From contig JABSQX010000004.1 in NCBI GenBank assembly GCA_013215615.1, positions 4,163 to 45,034 on the forward strand: a stretch of DNA of 40,872 nt. The letters run 5' to 3'. The notes below the pieces were generated by a model that saw only the letters and a list, made by a program, of their open reading frames with translations, was not told where the DNA came from and ran no database searches. Shown one piece after another: positions 1 to 9,321 of the stretch (position 1 is the first letter of the stretch; each line of letters starts with the position of its first letter). The translations under genes were made by a program, and so were the position numbers. The DNA comes from Myxococcales bacterium (lineage in GTDB: Bacteria > Myxococcota_A > UBA9160 > SMWR01).

Positions 1-273
1 TGCGTGCTCTTCAACGGCGCAGCCAACCGCGATCCGGCGGCTTTCGAGCAGCCCGACCGCCTCGATCTCGGGCGCGACCCCAACCCCCACATCACCTTCG
101 GGCTTGGCTACCACACCTGCCTGGGAGCCTCGCTGGCGCGCCTCGAGATCCAAACGGCGCTGCGCACCCTGCTGGCGCGTATCCCCAAGCTGCACTTCGC
201 CGGGGAGCGCCCCGAGTACCGAAGCAACCTCTTCCTGCGCGGGCTGCCGAAGCTGCCCGTGGAGTTCGGATAG
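1..273 (+). CDS. Cytochrome P450, C-terminal fragment (truncated by window edge)
   Basis: The frame is open from base 1 and ends with TAG at 271-273. What remains is the last 90 residues of a bacterial cytochrome P450, a haem-thiolate monooxygenase that hydroxylates a small hydrophobic substrate using electrons from a ferredoxin. The haem-binding loop FGLGYHTCLG is complete, with the cysteine haem ligand at residue 40 of the fragment, followed by the conserved L-helix ASLARLE. The catalytic I-helix and ExxR motif lie upstream of the window. The next gene is a second P450 starting 8 bases after this stop, so the two are probably cotranscribed paralogues. The substrate cannot be told from this fragment. 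Confidence 0.93.
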   Translation, partial: CVLFNGAANRDPAAFEQPDRLDLGRDPNPHITFGLGYHTCLGASLARLEIQTALRTLLARIPKLHFAGERPEYRSNLFLRGLPKLPVEFG

Positions 274-281
274 GAGCGACC

Positions 282-1451
282 ATGCAGGGCTTCGACCCGC
301 ACCGTCTCACCGCCGAGGACGACCCCTACCCGATCTATCGGGAGATGCGCGAAGAGCACCCCCTCTACTACAGCGAAGAGCGTGAGATCTGGGTGGTATC
401 CCGCTACGCGGACGTACGCGCGACACTGCTCGATGCCGGCACCTGGGCCTCGGGGCAGGGCACGGTGCCCAGCGGCTTCCTGGCCGAAAAGCCCATGCTG
501 ATCTCCGAGGATCCCCCCTACCACACGCACCTGCGCGGAGCCGTCCACCTCTCCTTCACCCCGCGGCGCATGCGCGCGCTCGAGAAGCGCGTACGCGAGA
601 TCGCCGTGGAGTTGCTGGACGCCGTCGACCCCGAGGCGGACACGGAACTCTTCTCGACCTACACGGATCCGTTGCCCGTCGCAGTCATGACCGAACTGCT
701 GGGCGTGGGAATCGAGGATCGCGATGAGTTCAAGCGCTGCGCGGACGCCATCATCCACACCACCGAGGGACGCGGAGAGGCCGCCGCCGAGGCCCAGCGT
801 TGGATCTTCGACTACCTGGAGAACGTGCTCCCCGAGCGCGCGCAGGACGCCGACCCCGAAGAGGATTTGGTGAGCATGCTCCTGCAGCCGCCCCCGGATG
901 CGCGCGGGCAGCTCACTCACGACGAGGTGGTGGGGTTCTGCACGATCCTGCTGCTGGCGGGCACGGAGACCACCACCAACGCGCTGGGGAACATCCTGCA
1001 TCTCCTCGAGCGCAACCCGGCGCTGCGCGCCGAGCTGGCCGCCCGCCCCGAGTCGCTACCGCTCGCCATCGAGGAATGCCTGCGGCTTGAATCCCCCGTG
1101 CAGGGCCTCTCCCGGGTGGCCTCGCGGGACGTCGAGGTGCTGGGGGAGAAGATCCGCGAGGGCGAGCGGCTCCACATGCTCTTCGGCTCAGCGAACCGCG
1201 ACGAGCGGGTCTTCCCGGACGCCGAGCAACTCGATCCCCGCCGCGACCCGAACCCTCACCTTTCCTTCGGGCTCGGCATCCACTTCTGCCTGGGCGCCAG
1301 CTTGGCGCGCACGGAGTTGCGGGTCGGCCTCGAGGAGTTGCTGGCCCGCTACCCCGGCTACGCGCTCGATCGCGAGCGCTCCCACCGCCAGGCCTCGGAC
1401 ACCAACCGGGGCTTCACCCAGCTGACGGCTCGACTCGCGGGCCCCGCCTAG
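282..1451 (+). CDS. Cytochrome P450
   Basis: A complete 389-residue soluble bacterial P450, the usual length for CYP families that oxidise terpenoids, steroids or fatty acids. The I-helix oxygen-activation motif AGTETTT is near residues 226-232, the ExxR pair (ECLR) near 265-268, and the haem loop FGLGIHFCLG places the axial cysteine at residue 336. The ATG at 282 follows an AGGAG that overlaps the stop of the upstream P450, which indicates translational linkage. The C-terminal 90 residues closely resemble those of the upstream gene, so this is a tandem duplication or a two-P450 pathway. No ferredoxin or ferredoxin reductase lies beside it. The substrate is unknown; the SnoaL-like gene downstream would suit polycyclic or steroid-like chemistry, but that is inference. 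Confidence 0.96.
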   Translation: MQGFDPHRLTAEDDPYPIYREMREEHPLYYSEEREIWVVSRYADVRATLLDAGTWASGQGTVPSGFLAEKPMLISEDPPYHTHLRGAVHLSFTPRRMRALEKRVREIAVELLDAVDPEADTELFSTYTDPLPVAVMTELLGVGIEDRDEFKRCADAIIHTTEGRGEAAAEAQRWIFDYLENVLPERAQDADPEEDLVSMLLQPPPDARGQLTHDEVVGFCTILLLAGTETTTNALGNILHLLERNPALRAELAARPESLPLAIEECLRLESPVQGLSRVASRDVEVLGEKIREGERLHMLFGSANRDERVFPDAEQLDPRRDPNPHLSFGLGIHFCLGASLARTELRVGLEELLARYPGYALDRERSHRQASDTNRGFTQLTARLAGPA

Positions 1452-1470
1452 CGGGAGCCCGCGCGCAGCC

Positions 1471-1941
1471 TCAGCTCCCGTGACCCCCGGATTCGACCAC
1501 GCTCTGCACTGGCGTGCCCTCGTGCTTCACCCACAGGCGGGTGAGTTTCAGGGACTTGATGCGCCAGGCGCCGTCGTCGCCCTTCTCGTACTCCTCGCGG
1601 TAGTGGCCACGCCCGTGGATCGTGAAGGGGGGATCCGATTCGAAGTCCAGGTAGTCCTCCATGGACCACACGCCGCGGGCGCTACGCGCTCCGGTGATCT
1701 CGATCTCCGGCATGTGGCCGTGGTGCACGGTGATCGCGGCACCTACCGCCGCACTCACGAAGGCGACGATGGCATCGCGGCCCGTCACCAGGCCCTCGCT
1801 GGCGTCCTCACGGGTGTCCAGCGTGGCGTCCTCGGCAAAGACCTGCGCCCAATCCTTCCAGCGCTTCTCGTCCATGCAACGGAAGTAGCGCGCTTTCAGC
1901 TGCTTGATGCTCTCGATCTCGACCAAGTCGGATGCCTTCAT
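1471..1941 (-). CDS. SnoaL-like / NTF2-fold protein
   Basis: A 156-residue single-domain protein of the NTF2-like (SnoaL_4) superfamily. The N-terminal helix pattern RYFRCMDEKRW, followed by a tryptophan- and phenylalanine-rich stretch with an acidic DAT, and the central HHGHMPEIEI strand are typical. Members are small cone-shaped enzymes (polyketide cyclases, ketosteroid isomerases, limonene epoxide hydrolases, dehydratases) or ligand-binding proteins, and the sequence does not decide between these. The ATG at 1941 is preceded by a strong GAGGAGG seven bases upstream. It converges on the P450 gene, so they are neighbours but not in one operon. A role in processing a hydroxylated product of the P450s is possible but unproven. 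Confidence 0.85.
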   Translation of the reverse strand: MKASDLVEIESIKQLKARYFRCMDEKRWKDWAQVFAEDATLDTREDASEGLVTGRDAIVAFVSAAVGAAITVHHGHMPEIEITGARSARGVWSMEDYLDFESDPPFTIHGRGHYREEYEKGDDGAWRIKSLKLTRLWVKHEGTPVQSVVESGGHGS

Positions 1942-1996
1942 CGACGGGCCTCCTCGGGTGCGAGCCGAGCCTAGCAGGGCTTACGCGCGTGGGGCG

Positions 1997-2073
1997 TGGC
2001 GGGACGGACGGGACTCGAACCCGCAACTTCTGGCGTGACAGGCCAGTGCTCTAACCAGTTGAACTACCGTCCC
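1997..2073 (-). tRNA. tRNA-Asp (GTC)
   Basis: A cloverleaf folds on the minus strand. Acceptor GGGACGG (2067-2073) pairs with CCGTCCC (2001-2007), the discriminator is G (2000), and CCA is encoded at 1997-1999. The anticodon stem CTGGC/GCCAG closes the loop CTGTCAC, giving anticodon GTC. The T arm contains GGTTCGAGTCC. A G73 discriminator is expected for aspartate tRNAs. It is the last element of the minus-strand tRNA/protease block and is separated from tRNA-Val by the oppositely oriented hisI. Confidence 0.97.
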
Positions 2074-2273
2074 GTTGCCCCAAGCGGAGCCGGGTGCCGG
2101 AAGCCCCCCGCTGCCCCCCGGAAACGCAGAGTGGGTAGCAGAATTCAGCCACCCGGAAAAGTCGCCGTGGCAACGGGCGCGCGCGGAGTCCGGGGCTACG
2201 CTTCGCGCTGGATGCCCCTGCGGCCCCGTGACGGACGGCGGCGGCTGCCTGGGCCGCAGAACGGGAAGAGGAA

Positions 2274-2678
2274 ATGCAGGAACTCGAAGAGGGCAGCGAG
2301 CTCTCGCTGGATTTCGAGAAGCTCCGCAAGGTGGGAAGCGGCAAGGGCTCCGTATTGCCGGTGGTCCTCCAGCACGCCGAGAGCGAAGCCGTGCTCTTCA
2401 TGGGCTACGCGAACCGGCAGGCCTTGCAGGAGACCCTCGCACGACGCGAGGCGGTGCTCTGGTCCACCTCCCGCAACGAGCTCTGGCACAAGGGCGCCAC
2501 CTCCGGGGACGTGCTCGACCTCGTGGAGGTCCGGGTCAACTGTGAGCAGAACTCGCTCCTCTACCGCGTGTTGCCGAGACAGGGCGGCGTCTGCCACACC
2601 CGGGATGCCGCAGGGAAAACGCGCCGCAGCTGCTACTACCGCAAGCTCGACTCCGACGAGGGCCTCAGCTTCCTCTGA
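2274..2678 (+). CDS. hisI: Phosphoribosyl-AMP cyclohydrolase (HisI), variant metal motif
   Basis: 134 residues, the length of a stand-alone HisI, which opens the adenine ring of phosphoribosyl-AMP in the third step of histidine synthesis. Family signatures are present: FMGYAN near residue 42, WHKGATSGD in the middle, and the C-terminal GGVCHT...SCYYR zinc-cysteine region. The usual DxDxD Mg-binding triplet reads NCEQN here (Asp, Asp, Asp replaced by Asn, Glu, Asn), so the metal site is altered. The ATG at 2274 follows a purine-rich GGGAAGAGGAA. The gene is alone on the plus strand between two minus-strand tRNAs, with no other his gene nearby. It may be a functional variant subfamily or a repurposed paralogue; HisI is the best family call. 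Confidence 0.88.
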   Translation: MQELEEGSELSLDFEKLRKVGSGKGSVLPVVLQHAESEAVLFMGYANRQALQETLARREAVLWSTSRNELWHKGATSGDVLDLVEVRVNCEQNSLLYRVLPRQGGVCHTRDAAGKTRRSCYYRKLDSDEGLSFL

Positions 2679-2692
2679 TCGGCCGGCGCGCG

Positions 2693-2769
2693 TGGTGGGC
2701 GCGGACGGACTCGAACCGCCGACTTCCTCGGTGTAAACGAGGAGCTCTAGCCAACTGAGCTACGCGCCC
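2693..2769 (-). tRNA. tRNA-Val (TAC)
   Basis: Minus-strand cloverleaf. Acceptor GGGCGCG (2763-2769) pairs with CGCGCCC (2697-2703), the discriminator is A (2696), and CCA is encoded at 2693-2695. The anticodon stem CCTCG/CGAGG closes the loop TTTACAC, giving anticodon TAC for valine. The D arm begins with TAGCTCAG. It lies only 8 bases downstream of the lon stop codon on the same strand, so it could be excised from the lon transcript. Confidence 0.97.
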
Positions 2770-2777
2770 CGAAGGCG

Positions 2778-5249
2778 TCAGTTTACCCCAGCGGGGTGCG
2801 GCACCTCCACGGAGCCCTCGGGCAGCGGGATCTCGCGGATCTCGTCCACCTCGTGGTCGCCCTCCTGCAGGAAGCTCTCGGGATTTTCGAGCGCCAGGGC
2901 GGCGAGCAGCACCTCGTCCATGTGCTCCACCACCACGATCTCCAGGTTGCGCTTGATGTTGGCGGGAATCTCCGCGAGATCCTTCTCGTTGTCCTTGGGG
3001 ATCAGGATGGTGTCGATGCCACCGCGGTGAGCAGCGATCATCTTCTCCTTGAGGCCACCGATCGGCAGCACCCGCCCTCGCAGGGTGATCTCGCCCGTCA
3101 TGGCGACGTTGGCGCGAACCGCCTGTCGGGTGAGCGCCGAGGCCACTGCCGTCGCGATGGTAATGCCCGCCGAGGGGCCGTCCTTGGGAGTGGCGCCCTC
3201 GGGCACGTGGATGTGGGCGTCGATCTTGGAGTAGAAGTCGCGCTTGAGGCCCAGCTGCTTGGCGCGGGAGCGCACGTAGGACATGGCGGCGTTCGCGGAC
3301 TCCTGCATCACCTCGCCCAGGCGCCCGGTGACCTGCAACTTGCCCTTGCCCGGGGTGACCGAAACCTCCGTCTGCAACAGCTCGCCGCCGGTTTCCGTAT
3401 ATGCGAGGCCCGTACAGACCCCCACCCGGTCGTCCTCCTCGGCGCGGCCGAAGCGGAACTTCGCGACGCCCAGCAGCTTCTTCACCCGCGACGGGGAAAT
3501 CCGCGCCCTGGTCGCCGCATCGCCGTCCTTCACGAACGCTCGCGCTACCTTGCGACAGATCGAGGCGATCTCCCGTTCCAGGTTACGCACTCCGGCCTCC
3601 CGGGTGTAGTGGCGGATGATCTCGAGGATGGCGGCGTCGGAGAATTCGACGTCCTTGGAAGCGAGGCCATTGGCCTCGCGCTGCTTGGGGACCAGGTATT
3701 GCTTCGCGATCGCGAGCTTCTCGCCCTCGATGTAACCCGGCAGCTGGATGACCTCCATGCGGTCCTGCAACGGGCGCGGAATCTGCGACAGCACGTTCGC
3801 GGTGCAGACGAACATGACCTGGGAGAGGTCGTAGTCGAGATCCAGGTAGTGGTCGTTGAAGGTGTGGTTCTGCTCCGGGTCGAGGACCTCTAGGAGTGCC
3901 GAGGATGGATCGCCCCGGAAGTCCATCGACATCTTGTCCACCTCGTCGAGGAGGAAGATCGGATTCCCGGAACCCGCCTTCGAGAGGCTCTGCAGGATCT
4001 TGCCAGGGAGGGCGCCAATGTAGGTGCGGCGGTGGCCGCGGATCTCCGCCTCGTCTCGCACGCCACCCAGGGAAAGGCGCACGAAATCCCGCCCCGTCGC
4101 ACGCGCGATGGACTTCCCGAGGGAGGTCTTGCCCACCCCGGGCGGCCCCACCAGGCACAGGATCGGCCCCTTCATCTTCTCGACCAGGGTCTGCACCGCC
4201 AGGTACTCGATGATCCGCTCCTTCGGCTTGTCGAGACCGTAGTGATCCTCGTCGAGGATCTTCTCGGCCTCGACGACGTCCTCGTTCTCCTGCTTGTAGT
4301 CGGCCCAGGGCAGCGCGATCAACCAGTCGATGTAGTTGCGCACCACCGTGGCCTCGGCGCTCATGGGCGACATCATCTTGAGCTTCTTGAGCTCCTTCTC
4401 TCCCCGGACCTGGGCCTCTTCGGACAGCGATTTCTCGCGCAGCGAGTTCTCCAGCTCCTCGACTTCGTTCTTGAACTCGTCGCGGTCGCCCAGCTCCTTC
4501 TGGATTGCCCGCATCTGCTCGTTCAGGTAGTACTCCTTCTGGGAGCGCTCCATCTGCTTCTTGACGCGGCCGCGGATCTTGCGCTCGACCCGCAAGACCT
4601 CCAGTTCCGCCTGCATTCGCGCATACACGTCCTGGAGGCGCTTGTTGGGGTCCAACAACTCCAGCAGCTCCTGGCGCTCCTCGAGCTTCAGATCCAGGTG
4701 GGCGGCTACGGAGTCGGCGAGGCGGCCGGCCTCTTCGACGGCCACCACGCTGTTCAGGGTCTCGGGAGAGACCTTCTTGTTGAGCTTCACGTAGCGCTCG
4801 AAGCTGGTGTGTACGCTGCTCACCAGCGCCGCCAGTTCGGGGTCCGCGGCCTCGGGCTCTTCGAGCTCGGAGACCTCGCACGCGTAGTAGTCACCCCGGT
4901 CGACCAAGCGGTCGATGCGGGCGCGCGAAGCGCCCTCCACGAGCACCTTGACGGTGCCGTCGGGCAGCCGCAGCAACTGCACGATGCTGCCGAGCGTACC
5001 CACCTCGTAGATGTCGTCCTCGCCCGGCTCGTCCTGGCCGGCCTCGCGCTGGGCGCTGAGCATCAGTTCGCGGTCGCCCTCCATGGCCTCCTCGAGAGCG
5101 CGAATGGAGCGGGCACGCCCGACGAAGAGCGGCACCACCATCTGGGGAAAGACCACGATGTCCCGTAGGGGCAGCATCGGCACGACGCGGAGGGATTCCG
5201 AGCCTCCGTCCGGGTCCGAAACTCCACCGCCTTCCGTGAGGGTCACCAT
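2778..5249 (-). CDS. lon: ATP-dependent protease Lon
   Basis: An 823-residue LonA, a cytosolic AAA+ serine protease that degrades misfolded and regulatory proteins. Order of parts: N-terminal substrate-binding domain (about 20-220, starting [10 protein letters not shown]), helical coiled region (about 220-330), AAA+ module with Walker A GPPGVGKT and Walker [10 protein letters not shown], then the protease domain. The Ser-Lys dyad is visible: Ser693 in KDGPSAG and Lys736 in GGLKEKM, 43 residues apart as in E. coli (679/722). The ATG at 5249 gives the standard N-terminus. It is the last protein gene of tig-clpP-clpX-lon, 39 bases after clpX, and is followed directly by tRNA-Val. The C-terminal tail after residue 790 is acidic, which is common in this family. 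Confidence 0.98.
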   Translation of the reverse strand: MVTLTEGGGVSDPDGGSESLRVVPMLPLRDIVVFPQMVVPLFVGRARSIRALEEAMEGDRELMLSAQREAGQDEPGEDDIYEVGTLGSIVQLLRLPDGTVKVLVEGASRARIDRLVDRGDYYACEVSELEEPEAADPELAALVSSVHTSFERYVKLNKKVSPETLNSVVAVEEAGRLADSVAAHLDLKLEERQELLELLDPNKRLQDVYARMQAELEVLRVERKIRGRVKKQMERSQKEYYLNEQMRAIQKELGDRDEFKNEVEELENSLREKSLSEEAQVRGEKELKKLKMMSPMSAEATVVRNYIDWLIALPWADYKQENEDVVEAEKILDEDHYGLDKPKERIIEYLAVQTLVEKMKGPILCLVGPPGVGKTSLGKSIARATGRDFVRLSLGGVRDEAEIRGHRRTYIGALPGKILQSLSKAGSGNPIFLLDEVDKMSMDFRGDPSSALLEVLDPEQNHTFNDHYLDLDYDLSQVMFVCTANVLSQIPRPLQDRMEVIQLPGYIEGEKLAIAKQYLVPKQREANGLASKDVEFSDAAILEIIRHYTREAGVRNLEREIASICRKVARAFVKDGDAATRARISPSRVKKLLGVAKFRFGRAEEDDRVGVCTGLAYTETGGELLQTEVSVTPGKGKLQVTGRLGEVMQESANAAMSYVRSRAKQLGLKRDFYSKIDAHIHVPEGATPKDGPSAGITIATAVASALTRQAVRANVAMTGEITLRGRVLPIGGLKEKMIAAHRGGIDTILIPKDNEKDLAEIPANIKRNLEIVVVEHMDEVLLAALALENPESFLQEGDHEVDEIREIPLPEGSVEVPHPAGVN

Positions 5250-5288
5250 CGAATCTTCTCCTGCTGCATGCGCGATCGCCGAGGCCGA

Positions 5289-6526
<1,238 letters not shown>

Positions 6527-6530
<4 letters not shown>

Positions 6531-7177
6531 TTCTCCCGGCCTCCACCGGACGCAGCGCCGTTGCTCCCTGATCCGTTCGGCTGCGGGTCCTGCGTCTCCC
6601 GGTGCACCACGACCTTGTCGATCAATCCGTAAGTGAGCGCCTCTTCCCCGGAGAGATGGTAGTCGCGCTCGGTGTCCGTCGCGATCTGATCGACGGGTTT
6701 CCCTGAGTGCAAGGCGAGAATCTCGTTCATCCGTTCTCGTAGCTTCAGGATCTCCCGGGCCTGGATGTCGATGTCGGTGGCCTGCCCCTGGGTTCCGCCC
6801 ATGGGCTGGTGGATCAGGATCCGAGAATTGGGCAGCGCGTAGCGCTTGCCCTCGGTGCCGGCGGCGAGCAGCCACGCGGCCATGGAGGCAGCCTGTCCGA
6901 GGCAGATCGTGGACACATCGGGCCGCACGTACTGCATGGTGTCGTAGATCGCGAGCCCTGCCGTCACCGAGCCACCGGGCGAGTTGATGTAGAGGAAGAC
7001 ATCCTTCTCGGGATCCTCCGCCTCCAGGAAGAGCAATTGGGCGATCACCACGTTGGCCACGTCATCATCGACGCCGTGGCCGAGGAAGACGATCCGATCG
7101 CGCAACAGGCGCGAGTAGATGTCGAAGGAGCGTTCCCCGCGCGAGCTCTGCTCGATCACCATGGGAATCAGCGGCAT
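6527..7177 (-). CDS. clpP: ATP-dependent Clp protease proteolytic subunit ClpP
   Basis: 216 residues, the normal length of ClpP, the tetradecameric serine protease chamber. The catalytic triad is complete: Ser98 in GQAASMAA, His123 in [10 protein letters not shown] and Asp172 in DTERD. The processed N-terminus with IPMVIEQ is typical. The ATG at 7177 is preceded by an excellent GAGGAGG five bases upstream. A 455-base gap separates it from tig, so clpP-clpX-lon probably has its own promoter in addition to read-through from tig. The stop codon overlaps the clpX start by four bases. Confidence 0.98.
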
Positions 7178-7632
7178 CGGCTCCTCCTCGCAATCGCCTT
7201 CAGCGGGAACGGAATTCTGCTATTAGGGTACAACCCACGGCGCCGTTTGCCCTCCGTGAAATCCGGATGCTCATCCGCACGAAAGCGTGCTTCAGCCACC
7301 GGCAGCTCGCATCTCGCCCGAGCAAGTGCGCTCTGCGCATGTCGCGAAATGTCAGCTCGCATCGCACCCAACTCCGACCTGATCGGCGCATGAGAATAAC
7401 CTGCGGCGAACCGGCAGGTCGAGGGGAACGCGCTGCCGCCGCCTGAAGCCCACCGGCGCGCCGCGGAATCGGGCGAATTACGCACCGCTGCGGTCCGCAC
7501 ACACCCTAGCGGAACTGGACGCCGACTCCCTGGTCGACGCCTCACCCCCGGCGCTCGACGGGATTCAGTCCCAAAAGACTAACCAAAATCCACGGATGAG
7601 GAAAAGGCCTCTGCGTTCGGGCCGCCGACCCG
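7178..7632. other. 455-base intergenic region between tig and clpP
   Basis: No convincing gene is visible in either strand. Directly after the tig stop, on the minus strand, a six-pair hairpin (7618-7632, CGGGTC/GGCCCG with one G-T pair and a three-base loop) is followed some 20 bases later by a short T-rich stretch; it may attenuate transcription but is a weak terminator. A locally AT-rich segment at about 7570-7600 and another at 7195-7235 are plausible places for the clpP promoter, but I cannot pick convincing -35/-10 boxes. The strong clpP ribosome-binding site lies at the 7178 end. Confidence 0.5.
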
Positions 7633-8946
7633 CTAGTCGCCGGCGCTTTCCTCGATCCGGGCGAGGGCCGCCAGCAGATCCAACGCCTTTTCGTCGCGGA
7701 GACTCCCGGCCGCAACGGCCTCCGGCACGCCCTCTCCGAGCGCGCGCCGCAGTCCCTCCACGTCGATTCCCCGCTCCTCCGCCATGGCCTCCACGCGCTG
7801 CGCGATGTCGGCATCGGAAACCTCGATGTTCCGCGCCCGTGCCACCGCGTCGACCAGCAGTTGGTCCTTCACCTCCGCCTTCGCGGGCTCGCGCCACTCG
7901 CGCCGCAGCCGGGCCAGCTCGGCCTGGAGGGCGTCCGCCTCCAAGCTCCCCTGGAGCTGGTGAGCGGCTCGCTCGAGCCGGCGCTCGAGCTGTCGTTCCA
8001 CCAGCCCGTGGGGAACCTGGAAATCCGTGCGTTCCAGCAGGGCGTCCAGCAGCGAACGGTGCAGCGCGCCCCGGGCCTGTCGGTCGAGGCCCGCCTGCAG
8101 ATCCGAGCGCACCCGCTCGCGCAACTCCTCGAGGCTCGAGAACTCCCCGATGTCCTTGGCGAACTCGTCGTCGAGTTCGGCCAGCTGCCGGCGCTTGATC
8201 TCGGCGACATGGACGTCGAAGACCGCCTGTTTGCCGGCCAGCTCGCCGTTCGCGTAATCCTCCGGAAAGACGATCGTCAGCTGGCGATCCCCTCCCGCGG
8301 GAACGCCCACCAGCTGCTCCTCGAAGCCGGCCACGAAGCGCCCCGAACCGATCTCCAACTCCACGTCGCTGCCCGTGCCACCCTCGAAGGCCTCGCCCTC
8401 CACGCGACCCACGAAATCGATGTTCAGCACGTGGCCCGTCTCCGCAGCAGTGCCCTCCGGCTCCTCGACCAGGGGGGCGCTGCGAACGCGCAGTGCCTCG
8501 ACTTCCCGGGCGACGTCCTCATCCGTGACCTTCGCAGGGGGACGACGCGCAGGCAGGCCCTCGAGTTCGGGCAGTTCGATGTCGGGCCGCACCTCCACTC
8601 GTGCCGCGTAGCCGAACTCGCCGCCCGGGACGGGCGGCCGGGAGTCCACCTCCGGCGCACCGACCGGCTCGATCTCGGTCTGCTCGATGGCTTCGCCCAG
8701 CGTCTCGCGGATCAGCGTCTGCTCGATCTGCTCGGCGACCGAAGCCCCGTACATGCGTTCGAGCACGGTCCGCGGCACGCGGCCCTGGCGGAAACCCTTG
8801 ACCCGTGCGCTACGCGCCAAGTCGCGGTAGGCGCGGTCGAAAGCGAGGCTGACCCGTTCCGCGCTGACCTTCACCTCGACTCGGCGGCCGATGGGGCCAT
8901 CTTCGCTGCATTCCGCCTGGACCGTGCCATCGCGCGCAGTAGACAT
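7633..8946 (-). CDS. tig: Trigger factor (ribosome-associated chaperone)
   Basis: 437 residues, close to the family norm. Trigger factor binds ribosomal protein uL23 at the exit tunnel and shields nascent chains. The ribosome-docking signature GFRQGRVP is at residues 51-58. A FKBP-type prolyl isomerase domain follows (about 150-240, with FVGRVEGEAFEGG and the IGSGRFVAGFE strand), then the helical C-terminal cradle. The ATG at 8946 was chosen over the longer open frame because upstream in-frame sequence runs through tRNA-Leu. The tRNA 3' end is only 51 bases upstream, so tig is probably transcribed with the two tRNAs. It heads the tig-clpP-clpX-lon order common in proteobacteria. Confidence 0.97.
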   Translation of the reverse strand: MSTARDGTVQAECSEDGPIGRRVEVKVSAERVSLAFDRAYRDLARSARVKGFRQGRVPRTVLERMYGASVAEQIEQTLIRETLGEAIEQTEIEPVGAPEVDSRPPVPGGEFGYAARVEVRPDIELPELEGLPARRPPAKVTDEDVAREVEALRVRSAPLVEEPEGTAAETGHVLNIDFVGRVEGEAFEGGTGSDVELEIGSGRFVAGFEEQLVGVPAGGDRQLTIVFPEDYANGELAGKQAVFDVHVAEIKRRQLAELDDEFAKDIGEFSSLEELRERVRSDLQAGLDRQARGALHRSLLDALLERTDFQVPHGLVERQLERRLERAAHQLQGSLEADALQAELARLRREWREPAKAEVKDQLLVDAVARARNIEVSDADIAQRVEAMAEERGIDVEGLRRALGEGVPEAVAAGSLRDEKALDLLAALARIEESAGD

Positions 8947-8997
8947 GCGGTCTCCATTCTCTCGGTCTGCACGGCCCAGGCGGCCGACGCGAAAACA

Positions 8998-9084
8998 TGG
9001 TGCGCCGGGTGGGACTCGAACCCACAAGGCCGTGAGGCCGCCGGACCCTAAATCCGGTGCGTATACCAGTTCCGCCACCGACGC
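8998..9084 (-). tRNA. tRNA-Leu (TAG)
   Basis: An 87-base minus-strand tRNA with a long variable arm, as expected for leucine. Acceptor GCGTCGG (9078-9084) pairs with CCGGCGC (9002-9008) with one G-U, the discriminator is A (9001), and CCA is encoded at 8998-9000. The anticodon stem CCGGA/TCCGG closes the loop TTTAGGG, giving anticodon TAG. It sits in the tig leader, a position also seen in other proteobacteria. Confidence 0.97.
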
Positions 9085-9171
9085 AGCCGACCCGAGGGTA
9101 GCAGCCGCAAGCGCCAGCCTCCCGCGCGTGCGTCCGGGAGCCCGTGCCCGCGCAAGAGACACGCGAGCGCG

Positions 9172-9247
9172 TGGTGAGCGCGCGGGGGTTCGAACCCCGG
9201 ACCTAGGGATTAAGAGTCCCTTGCTCTGCCAGCTGAGCTACGCGCCC
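9172..9247 (-). tRNA. tRNA-Lys (CTT)
   Basis: A 76-base minus-strand cloverleaf. Acceptor GGGCGCG (9241-9247) pairs with CGCGCTC (9176-9182) with one G-U, the discriminator is A (9175), and CCA is encoded at 9172-9174. The anticodon stem AGGGA/TCCCT closes the loop CTCTTAA, giving anticodon CTT for lysine. It is the first tRNA of the block, 74 bases downstream of murJ and 87 bases upstream of tRNA-Leu on the same strand. Confidence 0.97.
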
Positions 9248-9253
9248 GGGCGG

Positions 9254-9282
9254 ACGGTAGGGGGCGCGCGAAAACGCGGCAA
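9254..9282 (-). promoter_or_regulatory. Possible sigma-70 promoter for the tRNA-Lys/tRNA-Leu/tig block
   Basis: On the minus strand TTGCCG (9277-9282) and TACCGT (9254-9259) are separated by exactly 17 bases, in the short gap between murJ and tRNA-Lys. The -35 box matches the consensus at 4 of 6 positions, the -10 at 3 of 6. Transcription would start almost at the tRNA 5' end. The position is right but the match is modest. Confidence 0.3.
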
Positions 9283-9321
9283 GCCCCGAGGCGACGCGCA
9301 CTACCCGCAGCGAGCCCGGCT

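Noticed and set aside
6531-6875. N-terminal extension of ClpX
   Set aside because: The open frame continues upstream through clpP, but the GTG at 6530 gives the normal zinc-finger start.
8947-9162. N-terminal extension of trigger factor
   Set aside because: It would translate through tRNA-Leu; the ATG at 8946 fits the family.
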